A stretch of DNA of 64,000 nt from Dermabacter indicis (GCA_001403775.1 CYUG01000017.1:55799-119798), one strand, 5' to 3'. Positions 1 to 9,413 are shown, counted from the first letter of the stretch. Notes: generated by a model from the letters alone, not told the origin. Program-made: numbers and translations.

Positions 1-1400
1 CCGAGGCCGATCGCGTGGGAGGCCTTGTTACCGTTTGCGATGGTCGGCACCGAGGAGATGTCGGATGAATCCGAAACCGCCGTGAGAGCGCGGATAGCCG
101 TCTCGATCGTCTTTTCGAAGTCGGGCGAATCCACGGCCTTCGCAATGTTGAGCGAGCCGAGGTTGCACGAAATGTCGCGACCGAGCGTCTCGTAGGAGAG
201 GTCGCTGTTCATGGTCGACGGGGTCGAGATCTGCAGAATCTCGGAGCACAGGTTCGAGTGGGTGACCTTCGCGCCGCCGATGGGGTTCGCGCGGTTCACC
301 GTGTCCTCGAACATGATGTACGGGTAGCCCGATTCGAACTGAATCTCGGCGAGCACCTGGAAGAAGTCGCGAGCGCGGATCTTCTTCTTCGCGATGCGGT
401 GGTCGTCCACCATTTCTCGGTACTTCTCGGTCACGTTCACGTCCGCGAACGGCTTGCCGTACACGCGCTCGACGTCATACGGCGAGAACAGGTACATGGG
501 CTCGTTGTTCTTCGCGAGCTCGAACGTGATGTCGGGAATGACAACGCCGAGGGAGAGGGTCTTGATGCGGATCTTCTCGTCAGCGTTCTCGCGCTTCGTG
601 TCGAGGAAGCGGAGGATGTCGGGGTGGTGCGCGTGGAGGTACACGGCACCGGCACCCTGGCGTGCACCGAGCTGGTTCGCGTAGCTGAAGGAGTCCTCGA
701 GGAGCTTCATGACGGGAATGACGCCCGAGGACTGGTTCTCGATCTGCTTGATGGGCGCTCCGTGCTCGCGGAGGTTCGAGAGCAGGAGAGCCACGCCGCC
801 ACCGCGCTTCGAGAGCTGAAGAGCGGAGTTGATCGAGCGGCCGATCGACTCCATGTTGTCTTCGATACGCAGAAGGAAGCACGACACGAGCTCGCCACGC
901 TGCGCCTTACCCGCGTTGAGGAAGGTCGGGGTCGCGGGCTGGAAACGACCATCGAGAACCTCGTCAACGATGTGCTCCGCGAGAGCCTGATCGCCAGCGG
1001 CGAGGGTCAGGGCCACCATGCACACGCGATCCTCGAAACGCTCGAGGTAGCGCTTGCCGTCGAACGTCTTGAGCGTGTACGACGTGTAGTACTTGAACGC
1101 GCCGAGGAAGGTCGGGAAGCGGAACTTCCTCGCATAGGCGCGCTTGTAGAGCGACTTGATGAAGTCGAAGCTGTACTGATCGAGAACGTGCTTCTCGTAG
1201 TACTCCTCCTCCACGAGGTAGTCGAGCTTCTCCTGCAGCGTATGGAAGAAGACCGTGTTCTGGTTGACGTGCTGGAGGAAGTATTCGCGGGCCGCCTCGC
1301 GGTCCTTGTCGAATTGGATCTTGCCGTCCGCGTCGTACAGGTTCAACATGGCGTTGAGCGCGTGGTAATCCATCGCCTTGTTGTGCTCGTAGCCCGGCAT
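1..1400 (-). CDS. nrdE: Class Ib ribonucleoside-diphosphate reductase alpha subunit, partial
   Basis: Large catalytic subunit of the class Ib (manganese/iron) ribonucleotide reductase, which reduces ribonucleoside diphosphates to deoxyribonucleotides in the cytoplasm. The frame is open to the left edge, so the C-terminal part with the redox cysteine pair is missing. The N-terminus reads [20 protein letters not shown], typical of NrdE, and continues with family stretches such as [20 protein letters not shown] and [19 protein letters not shown] placed the start at the ATG at 1398-1400, 5 bases after the nrdI stop. A TTG at about 1418 overlapping nrdI, behind an AAGAAGGG sequence, is a credible alternative. 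It is the last gene of nrdHIE, which has the order H-I-E read leftwards. Confidence 0.95.
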   Translation of the reverse strand, partial: MPGYEHNKAMDYHALNAMLNLYDADGKIQFDKDREAAREYFLQHVNQNTVFFHTLQEKLDYLVEEEYYEKHVLDQYSFDFIKSLYKRAYARKFRFPTFLGAFKYYTSYTLKTFDGKRYLERFEDRVCMVALTLAAGDQALAEHIVDEVLDGRFQPATPTFLNAGKAQRGELVSCFLLRIEDNMESIGRSINSALQLSKRGGGVALLLSNLREHGAPIKQIENQSSGVIPVMKLLEDSFSYANQLGARQGAGAVYLHAHHPDILRFLDTKRENADEKIRIKTLSLGVVIPDITFELAKNNEPMYLFSPYDVERVYGKPFADVNVTEKYREMVDDHRIAKKKIRARDFFQVLAEIQFESGYPYIMFEDTVNRANPIGGAKVTHSNLCSEILQISTPSTMNSDLSYETLGRDISCNLGSLNIAKAVDSPDFEKTIETAIRALTAVSDSSDISSVPTIANGNKASHAIGL

Positions 1401-1405
1401 CTCGG

Positions 1406-1813
1406 TTAGCTCTGCCAAAACCGTTCCAACCCTTCTTTGACTTTGGTGACATCTCTCGATGTCCCAAGGAGCTCAAACTTGTAGAGGTGCGGCACGTTGC
1501 ATTTGCGGGCGATGATGTCGCCAGCGATGCAGTATGCCTCGCCAAAGTTCGTGTTCCCTCCCGAGATCACGCCTTTGATGTGTGCGCGGTTGCGCTTGTC
1601 GTTGAGGAAGTGAATGACCTGCTTGGGGACCGCTCCCCCGCTGTTGCCGCCGCCGTACGTGGGCACGATGAGCACGAAGTCTTCGTCCATGACGAGCGGT
1701 TCTTCGTTCCGCCTGAGCGGGATCCGCTCGACCGTGTTGTCGGGGAGCTCAAGCTTCTCGATGAAGCGCTTGGTGTTCTCCGAAACGGACGAAAAATAAA
1801 CGAGCTTGCTCAT
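1406..1813 (-). CDS. nrdI: Flavodoxin-like NrdI, class Ib RNR activator
   Basis: NrdI is a small FMN protein that supplies the oxidant used to build the dimanganese-tyrosyl radical cofactor in NrdF. The 135-residue length is normal. The FMN phosphate loop is visible at the N-terminus ([10 protein letters not shown]). The flavin-contacting loops PTYGGGN and ISGGNTNFG follow. It lies between nrdH and nrdE with short spacers, so it is almost certainly co-transcribed. nrdF is not in this window and may lie further left, beyond nrdE. Confidence 0.95.
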   Translation of the reverse strand: MSKLVYFSSVSENTKRFIEKLELPDNTVERIPLRRNEEPLVMDEDFVLIVPTYGGGNSGGAVPKQVIHFLNDKRNRAHIKGVISGGNTNFGEAYCIAGDIIARKCNVPHLYKFELLGTSRDVTKVKEGLERFWQS

Positions 1814-1839
1814 GGTGCACGGTCACGACGCTTAACTGC

Positions 1840-2097
1840 TTAGAAGCTTGCGGCCTGGCGCAGATCGTTCGCCTGCGCGGTGAGGGCCTTGATCTTGTCG
1901 GGGCGGAAGCCCGACCAGGAGTCGTTCGACGTGGTCACGACGGGCGCCTGCATGAAGCCGAGCGACTTGATGTGCGAGAGGGCCGCGGCATCCTCGGTGA
2001 TGTCCACGAGGGTGTACTCGAGGCCGGCCTTGTTGAGGGCGCGCTTGGTGGCGTCGCACTGGACGCACATGGGCTTGGTGTAGACGGTGATCTCCAT
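1840..2097 (-). CDS. nrdH: Glutaredoxin-like NrdH, RNR electron donor
   Basis: NrdH is the thioredoxin-reductase-dependent redoxin that reduces NrdE after each turnover. The ATG at 2095-2097 gives MEITVYTKPMCVQC, with the class-typical CVQC redox centre at residues 11-14, and AAAGG lies just upstream as a ribosome site. The open frame continues 30 codons further upstream but those codons show no family similarity. Length is 85 residues with the C-terminal SGFRPDKI segment conserved in NrdH. First gene of nrdHIE; the NrdR and DnaA boxes lie immediately upstream. Confidence 0.94.
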   Translation of the reverse strand: MEITVYTKPMCVQCDATKRALNKAGLEYTLVDITEDAAALSHIKSLGFMQAPVVTTSNDSWSGFRPDKIKALTAQANDLRQAASF

Positions 2098-2183
2098 GAG
2101 AGGCCTTTCAAACTTCGCGGTGTTCTTCGTGTTCGCGGGGGACCTGACGCCCCGCCGTGGGGCTGCGCGAACCAACGGACTCA

Positions 2184-2231
2184 ACACTACACCTAGTGGC
2201 AGATCGATGGGACCACCACAAGATGTACTGA
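2184..2231 (-). promoter_or_regulatory. Pair of NrdR boxes upstream of nrdHIE
   Basis: Two NrdR-box-like sites lie 32 bp apart (core starts at about 2185 and 2217). The first, CACTACACCTAGTG, carries the palindromic half-sites CACTA and TAGTG. The second, CACAAGATGTACTG, matches most of the CACwAtATaTwGtG consensus. NrdR operators are normally paired about three helical turns apart, which is what is seen. NrdR represses ribonucleotide reductase operons when bound to ATP/dATP, so nrdHIE is expected to be under its control. Confidence 0.75.
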
Positions 2232-2306
2232 ATTACACGTCTGTGATGTGGATGGTGTGTGGACGCACTGTGGCCTCGCGTGAACGCACGGTGAACGGCG
2301 ATGGTG

Positions 2307-2400
2307 TTATCCACGAACGGCGCACGTCCCAGGCCCGGAAGACGGTGGACAGCATTGTGGACAAGCTGTGATCGATGGTGAATTTTCGGTGTTATCCACG
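2307..2400. promoter_or_regulatory. Cluster of three DnaA-box-like sites
   Basis: TTATCCACG occurs at 2307-2315 and 2392-2400 on the plus strand, and TTGTCCACA at 2356-2364 on the minus strand. The last is a perfect actinobacterial DnaA box. The three sit within about 95 bp in the nrdH upstream region. DnaA control of ribonucleotide reductase genes is known in enterobacteria; a similar role here is inferred from position only. No origin-type AT-rich unwinding region or dnaA/dnaN gene is present, so an origin is unlikely. Confidence 0.55.
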
Positions 2401-2405
2401 AAGCA

Positions 2406-2437
2406 TTGGGGACGGCAACCTGGATTGCCGTCCCCAA
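2406..2437. repeat. Perfect 13-bp inverted repeat
   Basis: TTGGGGACGGCAA and its complement are separated by a 6-base loop. It lies just after the stop of the oxidoreductase gene (read leftwards), where a terminator is expected. However, there is no T-run on the correct side: the A-run and T-run are on the upstream side. It may terminate poorly or act as an mRNA-stabilising hairpin. Confidence 0.5.
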
Positions 2438-2490
2438 AAAATTTCTTGTGTGATTCACGCCCGTCGGCGTGTCGCAATCGAGCGCGTGGC

Positions 2491-3864
2491 TTACGCCTCG
2501 CGTGGCCCACCTTCCGCGCCGCTCGCCGGCTCTTCGCTCGGGCCGCCCTCGGCACTGTCCCCGCTCTCGGCGGCCACCTCAAACTCCTCGACGGGCTCGG
2601 GCGGGTTCACGATTGGCGTTTCCGTGAGCGGGTTTTCGGGCACAACGGTCGAACCTGCCCGTGCCTGCGCGCCGTGCGCGCGGCTCTCTCGCTCTTCGCC
2701 TTCGCCTTCGCCTTCAGCCTCGGTCTCGGGGGCGACATTAATATCCCGGCCCTCCACAAGCGCGAGCTCCCCGAGGACAGCGCGAGCGACCTCGAGATCC
2801 GCGAACGCCTCGGTGAGCCCGTACACCGGCTCCTTCCCCTTCGCGGCGAAGTCATAGAACGCCTCGTGAAGCCCGTACGAGAGTGAATGTTCGGAAAGGC
2901 GCTCGCTCGTGACGATCGCGCCATCGGATTTCTGAGTGAACGTGAACGACCCGCGCGTATCGAGGTCCGCCGCAGCGGGAATCTCCACGCGCCCCTGCCG
3001 CCGGTTCGTCACGAAGCGAATCGCGTCGTGGAACTCGGGCGCGAAGGGAAGGTAGTGCCACACGAGGCGCACGTGCACGCCCTTCTCGAGGGCGCCGAGC
3101 ACTTCGATCGAGCCGGGGATCACCTGCTCGGGCCAGTGCCGCACGCCGTGCAATTCCGCGAGCGGACCGTAGGTCGAACGCAAAAGTGCCAGTTGCGCGA
3201 GCACGCCCGTGAGAAGACCCTTCACATAAATGTCGCGGTCGCGCTGGTTCGCGCCGGGGCCCGCCCCTTTCTCCACTGCGTCCTTGAGGTTTTCGCGGCG
3301 CGCGATGCGCTGCTCGGAGGGAAGGTCGTAGGCCGCGGAGGTCACGTGGTGCTTGCCGTGCATCGCAGAGCTTGCCGGCATGAGCGTCTCAAACTCGAGG
3401 CTACGCAGGTCACGCGCTTGGTTTTCGTCCACGAGGAGCCGCACCGACGAGTCGTAGAGCGCACCGTAGGCAAGCATCACGAGCGGCCTGCCCACCATGC
3501 GTTCGAACTCGGCGATCGCCTGGAGTTCCTCGGTTCCATACGCGACGGGTGGCTCCACAAGCACGGGAATGCCACGCTTGATGATCTGGAGGATGTCCTC
3601 GCCCTTCACCCCGTCAGCGCTGAACACCACGGCGTCGACCTCAACATCCTTGCTGCGCACGGTCGCCATGAGGTCCTTGACGCTCCCGTAGCGCCGCTCT
3701 TCCTCGAAACCCCACTTCTCGCTCGCCTCTCGAAGTCTGCGCGGCGAGATATCTACTACCGCGCTCACGCGGAATCGATCGTGACGGCGCAGCAGCATCG
3801 GCAGATGCACCGCTTGCGCGCTCGTCCCGAGCCCCACAACAGCAACGTTAATCTTCGAGGGCAT
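2491..3864 (-). CDS. Gfo/Idh/MocA family NAD(P)-dependent oxidoreductase
   Basis: Predicted sugar or sugar-derivative dehydrogenase. The N-terminal Rossmann fold begins MPSKINVAVVGLGTSAQAVH, giving GxGxxA-type dinucleotide binding, and is followed by VEPPVAYG, which corresponds to the EKP motif of the family with the lysine replaced by proline. I start at the ATG at 3862-3864 behind AAGGA; the upstream codons of the longer frame have no similarity. The last roughly 70 residues form an acidic, low-complexity E/G/P-rich tail that is unusual for the family. The substrate cannot be told. The altered EKP motif could mean changed or lost catalysis. Confidence 0.8.
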   Translation of the reverse strand: MPSKINVAVVGLGTSAQAVHLPMLLRRHDRFRVSAVVDISPRRLREASEKWGFEEERRYGSVKDLMATVRSKDVEVDAVVFSADGVKGEDILQIIKRGIPVLVEPPVAYGTEELQAIAEFERMVGRPLVMLAYGALYDSSVRLLVDENQARDLRSLEFETLMPASSAMHGKHHVTSAAYDLPSEQRIARRENLKDAVEKGAGPGANQRDRDIYVKGLLTGVLAQLALLRSTYGPLAELHGVRHWPEQVIPGSIEVLGALEKGVHVRLVWHYLPFAPEFHDAIRFVTNRRQGRVEIPAAADLDTRGSFTFTQKSDGAIVTSERLSEHSLSYGLHEAFYDFAAKGKEPVYGLTEAFADLEVARAVLGELALVEGRDINVAPETEAEGEGEGEERESRAHGAQARAGSTVVPENPLTETPIVNPPEPVEEFEVAAESGDSAEGGPSEEPASGAEGGPREA

Positions 3865-3907
3865 GAGCGAAATCCTTCCGGTCGTGGCGGGGTGCACCGT
3901 GCAAAAA

Positions 3908-3941
3908 GGTTCCGACGCCTGCCGGGCAACCGTCGGACCCC
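3908..3941. repeat. Inverted pair of the dispersed CGTCGGACCCC motif
   Basis: A reverse copy (TCCGACGCCTGCC, about 3911-3923) is followed by a forward copy (GGCAACCGTCGGACCC, about 3925-3940), so the pair can fold into an imperfect hairpin. It lies between the divergent oxidoreductase and acyltransferase genes. The same 16-base forward copy recurs at about 57035-57050 inside the aminotransferase gene. Confidence 0.7.
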
Positions 3942-4049
3942 CATCCATTAAACACGCGGGCCCGCATTAGGAACTGCACCCCCGAGCGATTACGCTGAGA
4001 AACATGCGCGAGGCGCACGTGCGAAAGAGCGAGCCAAAGGAGCAGGTCG

Positions 4050-4733
4050 GTGTTTTACGAAACCGCCCACACGTTCGTCGCCCCAATGATTAAGGCGTGG
4101 TGGCGGCCGAAGGTCGCGGGGCTTGAGAACGTGCCCAAGACCGGCCCCGTCATTATTGCGGCAAACCACCGCGCGAACGTTGATTCCTTCCTCGTGCCCG
4201 TCGTTTTCGACCGCAAGGTGCGCTACATCATCAAGGCTGATTTTTGGCACAAGACCGGCCTCACCGCCCGCATCAAGCAGCGCTTCTTTGAGGCCGTGGG
4301 CTCGATCCCCGTGGAGCGCGGCACCCTCAAATCCGCGCACGGCTCCCTCGAGAAGGCTCGCCAGGTGCTCGAGGAGGGCGGAGTGTTCGCGATCTATCCC
4401 GAGGGCACCCGCTCGAAAACCGGCAAGCTCGGCCGTGGCCGCACGGGCGTTGCCTGGCTCGAAGAAAAGACGGGTGCGCCCGTGATCCCCGTTGGCCTCG
4501 TGGGCACCGAGAAGCTTTTCGTTCCCGGAAAGACCCTCCCCCGCCCGCGCCGAGCGAAGCTCGAAGTGCGCATCGGCGCCCCCATCAACTTCAGCGACAT
4601 CGATCGCTCCCTTCCCGAGAACCGCAGGCGCCGCGCCATCACGGACCGCGTCATGGACGAAATCCAGAAGCTCAGCGGGCAAGAACGCGAAACACCCCAG
4701 CCAAAACCTCACACCGAAGGAGATCAACGATGA
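4050..4733 (+). CDS. 1-acyl-sn-glycerol-3-phosphate acyltransferase (PlsC family)
   Basis: Membrane-associated acyltransferase expected to acylate lysophosphatidic acid in phospholipid synthesis. The catalytic HX4D motif is present as NHRANVD near residue 39, and the substrate-binding motif as YPEGTRS near residue 116. Length of 227 residues suits the family. Start is GTG at 4050 with AAAGGAG 7 bases upstream. The stop overlaps the start of the following universal stress gene by 4 bases (ATGA), so the two are translationally coupled. Confidence 0.88.
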   Translation: MFYETAHTFVAPMIKAWWRPKVAGLENVPKTGPVIIAANHRANVDSFLVPVVFDRKVRYIIKADFWHKTGLTARIKQRFFEAVGSIPVERGTLKSAHGSLEKARQVLEEGGVFAIYPEGTRSKTGKLGRGRTGVAWLEEKTGAPVIPVGLVGTEKLFVPGKTLPRPRRAKLEVRIGAPINFSDIDRSLPENRRRRAITDRVMDEIQKLSGQERETPQPKPHTEGDQR

Positions 4734-5122
4734 GTATCCTCGTGGCTTACATTCCCACCGCGAAGGGCGAGGCAGCACTCGATGCGGCAATCGAGCGAGC
4801 CGTGCAGTTCGATACCGCGCTGCGCATCGTCAACGTCGTGCGCGACTCGGTTGACTCGGATCCGCGCCACGCGAGTACCGACCAGCTCGCCTACGCCGAA
4901 CAGACGGCGCGCCGCGCGGGCGTGCGCGATGTGGATTCCCGGACGCGGCACATCGATGAGGGCGACGAAATCGCCGACACGATCATCGCGGAAGTGCAGA
5001 AGGTGAACGCGACGACGCTCGTGCTCGGCGCCCGCTACGGCGGCGCGAACGACCCGCGCTACCTCGGCAACACCATCCAGACCGTCATCGCCGACTCCCC
5101 CGCGGACGTCCTGATCGTCTAG
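4730..5122 (+). CDS. Universal stress protein (UspA family)
   Basis: Single Usp domain of 130 residues. N-terminal strand MSILVAYIPT and the C-terminal ATP-binding type segment LVLGARYGGANDP...GNTIQTVIADSPADVLIV are visible; the usual GxxGS motif is modified. The start overlaps the acyltransferase stop, and an AAGGAG lies upstream inside that gene. The 3' end overlaps the convergent metallopeptidase gene by 4 bases. Role in stress survival is by family only. Confidence 0.85.
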   Translation: MSILVAYIPTAKGEAALDAAIERAVQFDTALRIVNVVRDSVDSDPRHASTDQLAYAEQTARRAGVRDVDSRTRHIDEGDEIADTIIAEVQKVNATTLVLGARYGGANDPRYLGNTIQTVIADSPADVLIV

Positions 5123-5472
5123 CCCCAGCCGAGCTCGTGGAGGCGATCCTCCTCGATACCAAAGAGGTGCCCGATCTCGTGGAGCACCGTCACGCGGATC
5201 TGCTCTTCTAGATCCGCACGGCTTTCCGCCATGCGCGTGAGCGGGCCGCGGAAAATGACAATGCGACCCGGCACGAGGAGGCCGTCATCGTGGCCGCGCT
5301 CCGTGAGGGGCACACCATCAAACACCCCCAGGATTTCCTCGCCGCCTTCCGGTTCCTCCTCCACGAGGATCACCGTGTTCGAATCGGCAACCTGCTCCAC
5401 GACCTCGAGCGGTAGCGAATCGAGGGCGTCGTCCGCGGCGGCTTCGAATTCTTCCCTGCTCATGGCACACAT
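5119..5472 (-). CDS. Small zincin-like metallopeptidase (DUF1025 type)
   Basis: Conserved actinobacterial small protein with the zinc-peptidase signature HEIGHLFGIEEDRLHELGW at the extreme C-terminus, which is the defining feature of this family of about 115-residue minimal metalloproteases. Family members commonly begin MSREEFE. I chose the ATG at 5472 (MCAMSREEF) because GGGAG precedes it; the ATG at 5463 is possible. The upstream 18 codons of the longer frame look non-coding. Substrate unknown. Confidence 0.82.
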   Translation of the reverse strand: MCAMSREEFEAAADDALDSLPLEVVEQVADSNTVILVEEEPEGGEEILGVFDGVPLTERGHDDGLLVPGRIVIFRGPLTRMAESRADLEEQIRVTVLHEIGHLFGIEEDRLHELGWG

Positions 5473-5566
5473 GCCATAAGACTCCCAAAGCGCCTTCGTG
5501 GAGGCAAGCGTCGGCCCCGCCTCCACCGAACGCGGCAGGAACGGGGCCGAACCTCAAAGGGACTAG

Positions 5567-7054
5567 TTACTGGATGCTGCCGGGAACCTCATCATCACCC
5601 GCATTGGCCTTGACGGCCTTTTCGATGCGCTCGCCGATCTCCTGATCCACGTTCTTCCAATACTGGAACGCGCGCGAGAGCACGGGCTCGACCACTCCAT
5701 CGAGGGCGCCAGCAACCGTGTTCACAAACTCCGCGCGCTCCTCGTCGCTAAACACCTCGCGCACGAGCGTGCCGGCCTGGCCGAAGTCGTCGTCCTCGGC
5801 GTGGAGGGTGTATGCGGCACGCACCATCTCGCCGTCGGACTCCCAGCCGTTATCAACGGGGCCCTGCTCATCCTGGTAGGCGCGACCGAACGAGTTCGGG
5901 GCATACACGGGAGCGTCGCCCGAGTGGAAGAACTCCATCGCCCCTTCCTTCGAGTAGGTGTTGACGTCGTTCACCGGGCGGTTCACGGGAAGCTGGTTGT
6001 AGTTCGTGCCGAGGCGGTTGCGCTGTGCATCCGGGTAGGAGAACACGCGGCCGAGAAGCATCTTGTCGGGCGAGAAACCGATGCCCGGAACAAGGTTCGA
6101 GGGGCTGAAGGCCGCCTGCTCGATCTGCGCGAAGTGGTTCACGGGGTTCTGGTTGAGTTCAAACTCGCCCACCTTGATGAGCGGGTAGTCCTTCTTGGAC
6201 CAGGTCTTCGTGAGGTCGAACGGGTTGAAGCGGTAGGTCTTCGCGTCCTCGTACGGCATGATCTGCACCGAGACATCCCACTTCGGGAAATCGCCGTTCT
6301 TGATGGCCTCGAAGAGGTCCTTGCGGTGAGCATCGGCATCCTCGCCCGCGATGCGGGTCGCCTCGTCGTTCGAGAGGTACTCCACGCCCTGCTGGGTGTG
6401 GAAGTGGTACTTGACCCACGACTTCTCGCCGGCCTCGTTCACCCACATGTAGGTGTGCGAGCTGTAGCCGTTCATGTGGCGCCAGGTCTTTGGAAGACCA
6501 CGCGGGCCCATGAGGTAAGCGACCTGGTGAGCACTCTCGGGTGAGAGGGTCCAGAAGTCCCACTGCATGGTGCCGTCGCGCAGACCCGAATCGGGCAGGC
6601 GCTTCTGCGAGTGGATGAAGTCAGGGAATTTCATGGGGTCGCGGAGGAAGAAGATCGGCGTGTTGTTGCCAACGATGTCGTAGTTGCCCTCCTCCGTGTA
6701 GAACTTGAGGGCGAAACCGCGCACATCGCGCCACGTGTCGGGCGAGCCGAGCTCGCCGGCGACGGTCGAGAAACGCGCGAGCATCGGGGTCTTCTGACCC
6801 TTCTGGAAAAGCTTCGCCTTCGTGTATTGGGAAACGTCCTCGGTCACGCGGAGTTCGCCGAAAGCACCCGAGCCCTTCGCGTGCGGGCTGCGCTCCGGAA
6901 TGCGCTCGCGATCGAAACGTGCAAGCTTCTCCACAAGGTTCACGTCGTGAAGAAGAAGGGGCCCATTCGCGCCAACGCTCAGTGAGTGAGCATCGGATTC
7001 ACGCACGGCACCGGCTTCGTTGGTGCTCGGAAGGTTCGGATCAAAAGTGCTCAT
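5567..7054 (-). CDS. katA: Catalase, monofunctional haem type
   Basis: Decomposes hydrogen peroxide in the cytoplasm. At 495 residues it is a small-subunit clade enzyme. The active-site signature [18 protein letters not shown] is at residues 47-64 with the distal His58. The haem-tyrosine signature [14 protein letters not shown] lies near residue 345. The start [10 protein letters not shown] at 7054 is well supported by family alignment. It is a single gene with a 295-bp upstream region ending in tRNA-Glu. I see no clear OxyR or Fur operator. Confidence 0.95.
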   Translation of the reverse strand: MSTFDPNLPSTNEAGAVRESDAHSLSVGANGPLLLHDVNLVEKLARFDRERIPERSPHAKGSGAFGELRVTEDVSQYTKAKLFQKGQKTPMLARFSTVAGELGSPDTWRDVRGFALKFYTEEGNYDIVGNNTPIFFLRDPMKFPDFIHSQKRLPDSGLRDGTMQWDFWTLSPESAHQVAYLMGPRGLPKTWRHMNGYSSHTYMWVNEAGEKSWVKYHFHTQQGVEYLSNDEATRIAGEDADAHRKDLFEAIKNGDFPKWDVSVQIMPYEDAKTYRFNPFDLTKTWSKKDYPLIKVGEFELNQNPVNHFAQIEQAAFSPSNLVPGIGFSPDKMLLGRVFSYPDAQRNRLGTNYNQLPVNRPVNDVNTYSKEGAMEFFHSGDAPVYAPNSFGRAYQDEQGPVDNGWESDGEMVRAAYTLHAEDDDFGQAGTLVREVFSDEERAEFVNTVAGALDGVVEPVLSRAFQYWKNVDQEIGERIEKAVKANAGDDEVPGSIQ

Positions 7055-7184
7055 TCGTCCTGTCCTTATCTCGTGGGGTAGGAGTAGAGGCGATCAAACG
7101 CCTCGGCGTCATCGAGGAGGGATCGCGTACCCCCACCCTAGCTGGCGCTTCTTGAGCACATTCACAAAGTTCGCGCGATGAAGG

Positions 7185-7203
7185 CGAGCAGGCGTCGGAC
7201 CCC
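7185..7203 (+). repeat. Dispersed motif copy, 19 bases shared with the E2 gene
   Basis: CGAGCAGGCGTCGGACCCC here, in non-coding DNA between katA and tRNA-Glu, is identical to the reverse complement of 54511-54529 inside the dihydrolipoyl acyltransferase gene, about 47 kb away. Confidence 0.75.
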
Positions 7204-7311
7204 CGCTACCTGGGCCCTAAACACACCTGAGGCGCGCACCACCAAGACTGACCCCGCCCACCGTGTGCGCCTCCGACACAGACCCACCCGAGGCGCGCGG
7301 GGCGTTAAAAC

Positions 7312-7343
7312 GAAACCGCCCACCAATTTTGGTGGGCGGTTTC
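7312..7343 (-). terminator. Rho-independent terminator of tRNA-Glu
   Basis: Perfect 13-bp stem (GAAACCGCCCACC and its complement) with a 6-base loop immediately downstream of the tRNA, read leftwards, and followed by a T-rich tract (TTTCGTTTT). Confidence 0.85.
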
Positions 7344-7349
7344 ATGCTG

Positions 7350-7422
7350 TACCCCGTACGGGATTCGAACCCGTGTTGCCGGCGTGAAAGGCAGGTGTCC
7401 TAGGCCGCTAGACGAACGGGGC
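7350..7422 (-). tRNA. tRNA-Glu (anticodon TTC)
   Basis: A 73-base cloverleaf on the minus strand beginning GCCCCGTTCGTCTAGCGG, with anticodon loop CTTTCAC, T-arm GGGTTCGAATCCC and acceptor GCCCCGT/ACGGGGT (a G-U first pair, common in actinobacterial tRNA-Glu). CCA is not encoded. Confidence 0.95.
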
Positions 7423-7549
7423 GGGCGGAAATACTCTACCCATGTCGATGCCGGAACGCCAACTGGGAGAGCCTGACGGTGACACACGGCACCGCATGGT
7501 TGAATGAGGGTAGCTAATTTGCCTTCCCAACGATCCGCGAGGTTTCTTC

Positions 7550-9274
7550 GTGACACCCACTCACCCCTCCCGCTTCGGCGTACGCGCACGTGCCGCCGCG
7601 GCCCTCAGCGCCCTCACTCTTGCCGCACTCTCGCTCAGTGGATGCGGAGCACTCATCCAAGCGGGGCAACAAGCCACGTCAAGCAGCTCGACAGCCACCG
7701 GCAGCGGCAACTTCGAGAAGGATGCTGAAAAGGCCATCAAAGAGCTCGAGAACTCGACCTCCGAGGCGTACGGTACGGAAGGCATGGCACCCCTTAAATC
7801 GATCGCTCCCGTCATCGAATCCGCCGCCTACGACCTCGGCGCCGACCCTGCCAAGGACGAGCGCTGGAAGAAGTTTTATGACCAGCGCGCCGACTGGGGA
7901 GAATGCGAACGCGCGGACTATCAAGGCGCTGAATGCGCCACGATCGAGGTGCCCCTCAAGTGGAACGACCCCGAAGGTGCCACCCTCTCGCTCCTGCTCA
8001 CGCGCCTGCCCGCGAAAGCCGACAAACCCAAGGGCTCGCTCCTCGTCAACCCCGGCGGCCCGGGCGGCTCGGGTGCCGAACACGTCGCCGCTTACGGCTC
8101 CATGCTGATCAGCCCCGGAGTGCTCGAGCAGTACAACGTGATCGGCTTCGATCCGCGCGGCGTGAAGGATTCCGACGGTATCCAGTGCCTCGATGATGCT
8201 GAAACCGACGAAATGCTCTCGACCGACCTTCCCGACACTGAAGAAGGCGCACAAAAGGCGAAGGAATGGTCCGACAAGCTCGCAAAAGCTTGCGACGAAA
8301 AGTCCGGTGACCGACTCCAGTACATCGATACGTACTCTGCGGCGCGCGACATGGACGTGATCCGCACGGTCGTCGACTCCGAGAAGCTCGATTACCTCGG
8401 CTTCTCCTACGGCACGTACCTCGGCGCGACCTACGCCGAGATGTACCCGAAGCGCACGGGACACCTCATCCTCGACGGCGCTCTCGATCCCGCCCTCACC
8501 ATGAACGAAATTGTGGCGGGGCAAGCCGCGGGCTTCGAAAACGCTGTGAAGGACTTTGTGACATGGTGCCAGACCCAGCGCGACAGCTGCCCCCTCACGG
8601 GCAGCGTTGACGAGGGCATCCAACAATTGCGCGACTTCATGAAAGGCGCAGCTGAAAATCCCATTCCCACGGCGAGCGGCCGCAAGCTCAACGAATCCCT
8701 CGCCTCTACGGCGATCCTTACCGCCCTCTACAGCAACGAGACCTGGGAGTACGTCGCCCTCGGGATCGAAAATGCCAAGAACAACAACTCCGCCGACGTT
8801 CTGCTCATGCTCGCCGACCTCGCGAACGAACGAGAAAGCGACGGTACGTTCAAATCGAACAGCACATTTGCGAACGTCGCCGTGAACTGCCTCGACCACG
8901 TGGGCGTAACCGACAAGGAGTGGCTCACCCAGGAAGGCGATCGCCTCGCCAAGAAGTATCCGACATTCGGCCCGTCGCTCGGCAGTAGCGATGAGGATGG
9001 TTGCGCGACCTGGCCCGCAAAACCCGTGCGCTACCCCGCAAAGATCAGCGCGAAGGGCTCGAGCACGATCGTCGTGATTGGCACGACCGGCGATCCCGCG
9101 ACGCCTTACGCGTGGGCCGAATCCATGAACGAGCAGCTCGAGAACTCCGTGCTCCTCACGTACGAGGGCTTCGGGCACACCGCCTACGGCCGCTCGGGAG
9201 GCTGCATCGAGCAACTGGTTGACGCCTACCTCCTCGAAGACAAGGTCCCGGACGACGGCGCGAAATGTGAGTAG
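7550..9274 (+). CDS. Secreted lipoprotein alpha/beta hydrolase, tripeptidyl aminopeptidase (TAP) type
   Basis: Predicted cell-surface peptidase that releases N-terminal peptides. A lipoprotein signal peptide is clear (arginines, hydrophobic run, lipobox LSGC near residue 32). The hydrolase core follows: oxyanion region LLVNPGGPGGSG, nucleophile elbow GFSYGTYLG, and C-terminal TAP-like part with the acid in GTTGDPATP and the histidine in YEGFGHTAYG. The catalytic Ser-Asp-His set is therefore complete. At 574 residues it is at the long end of the SlpD/SlpE family. The start is GTG at 7550. It is a single gene between two tRNAs. Confidence 0.88.
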   Translation: MTPTHPSRFGVRARAAAALSALTLAALSLSGCGALIQAGQQATSSSSTATGSGNFEKDAEKAIKELENSTSEAYGTEGMAPLKSIAPVIESAAYDLGADPAKDERWKKFYDQRADWGECERADYQGAECATIEVPLKWNDPEGATLSLLLTRLPAKADKPKGSLLVNPGGPGGSGAEHVAAYGSMLISPGVLEQYNVIGFDPRGVKDSDGIQCLDDAETDEMLSTDLPDTEEGAQKAKEWSDKLAKACDEKSGDRLQYIDTYSAARDMDVIRTVVDSEKLDYLGFSYGTYLGATYAEMYPKRTGHLILDGALDPALTMNEIVAGQAAGFENAVKDFVTWCQTQRDSCPLTGSVDEGIQQLRDFMKGAAENPIPTASGRKLNESLASTAILTALYSNETWEYVALGIENAKNNNSADVLLMLADLANERESDGTFKSNSTFANVAVNCLDHVGVTDKEWLTQEGDRLAKKYPTFGPSLGSSDEDGCATWPAKPVRYPAKISAKGSSTIVVIGTTGDPATPYAWAESMNEQLENSVLLTYEGFGHTAYGRSGGCIEQLVDAYLLEDKVPDDGAKCE

Positions 9275-9413
9275 AAACTGAGCCCGGGTCAGCGGGGCGG
9301 CATGCACGTCACCCCGCACGAGATGTGACCGGTCCATCACCGGCACAGTTTGGCACCCGGGCCGTTTCTCCCGTAAAGTTGTGGTTCGTGCGCGACGCAT
9401 GAGCGAAGCACAC

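Noticed and set aside
258..1409. 383-codon plus-strand open frame across nrdE
   Set aside because: It is antisense to the clearly recognisable nrdE and is open only because of GC-rich codon bias; composition is Val/Arg/Glu/Leu-rich noise.
2307..2400. Replication origin
   Set aside because: Only three DnaA boxes, no AT-rich unwinding element and no dnaA, dnaN or parAB genes; a regulatory role at nrdHIE fits better.
2887..3951. 354-codon plus-strand open frame
   Set aside because: Antisense of the Gfo/Idh/MocA oxidoreductase; no family-like sequence.
7679..9400. 573-codon minus-strand open frame
   Set aside because: Antisense of the TAP-like lipoprotein, which has a signal peptide and full catalytic set; the antisense product has none.
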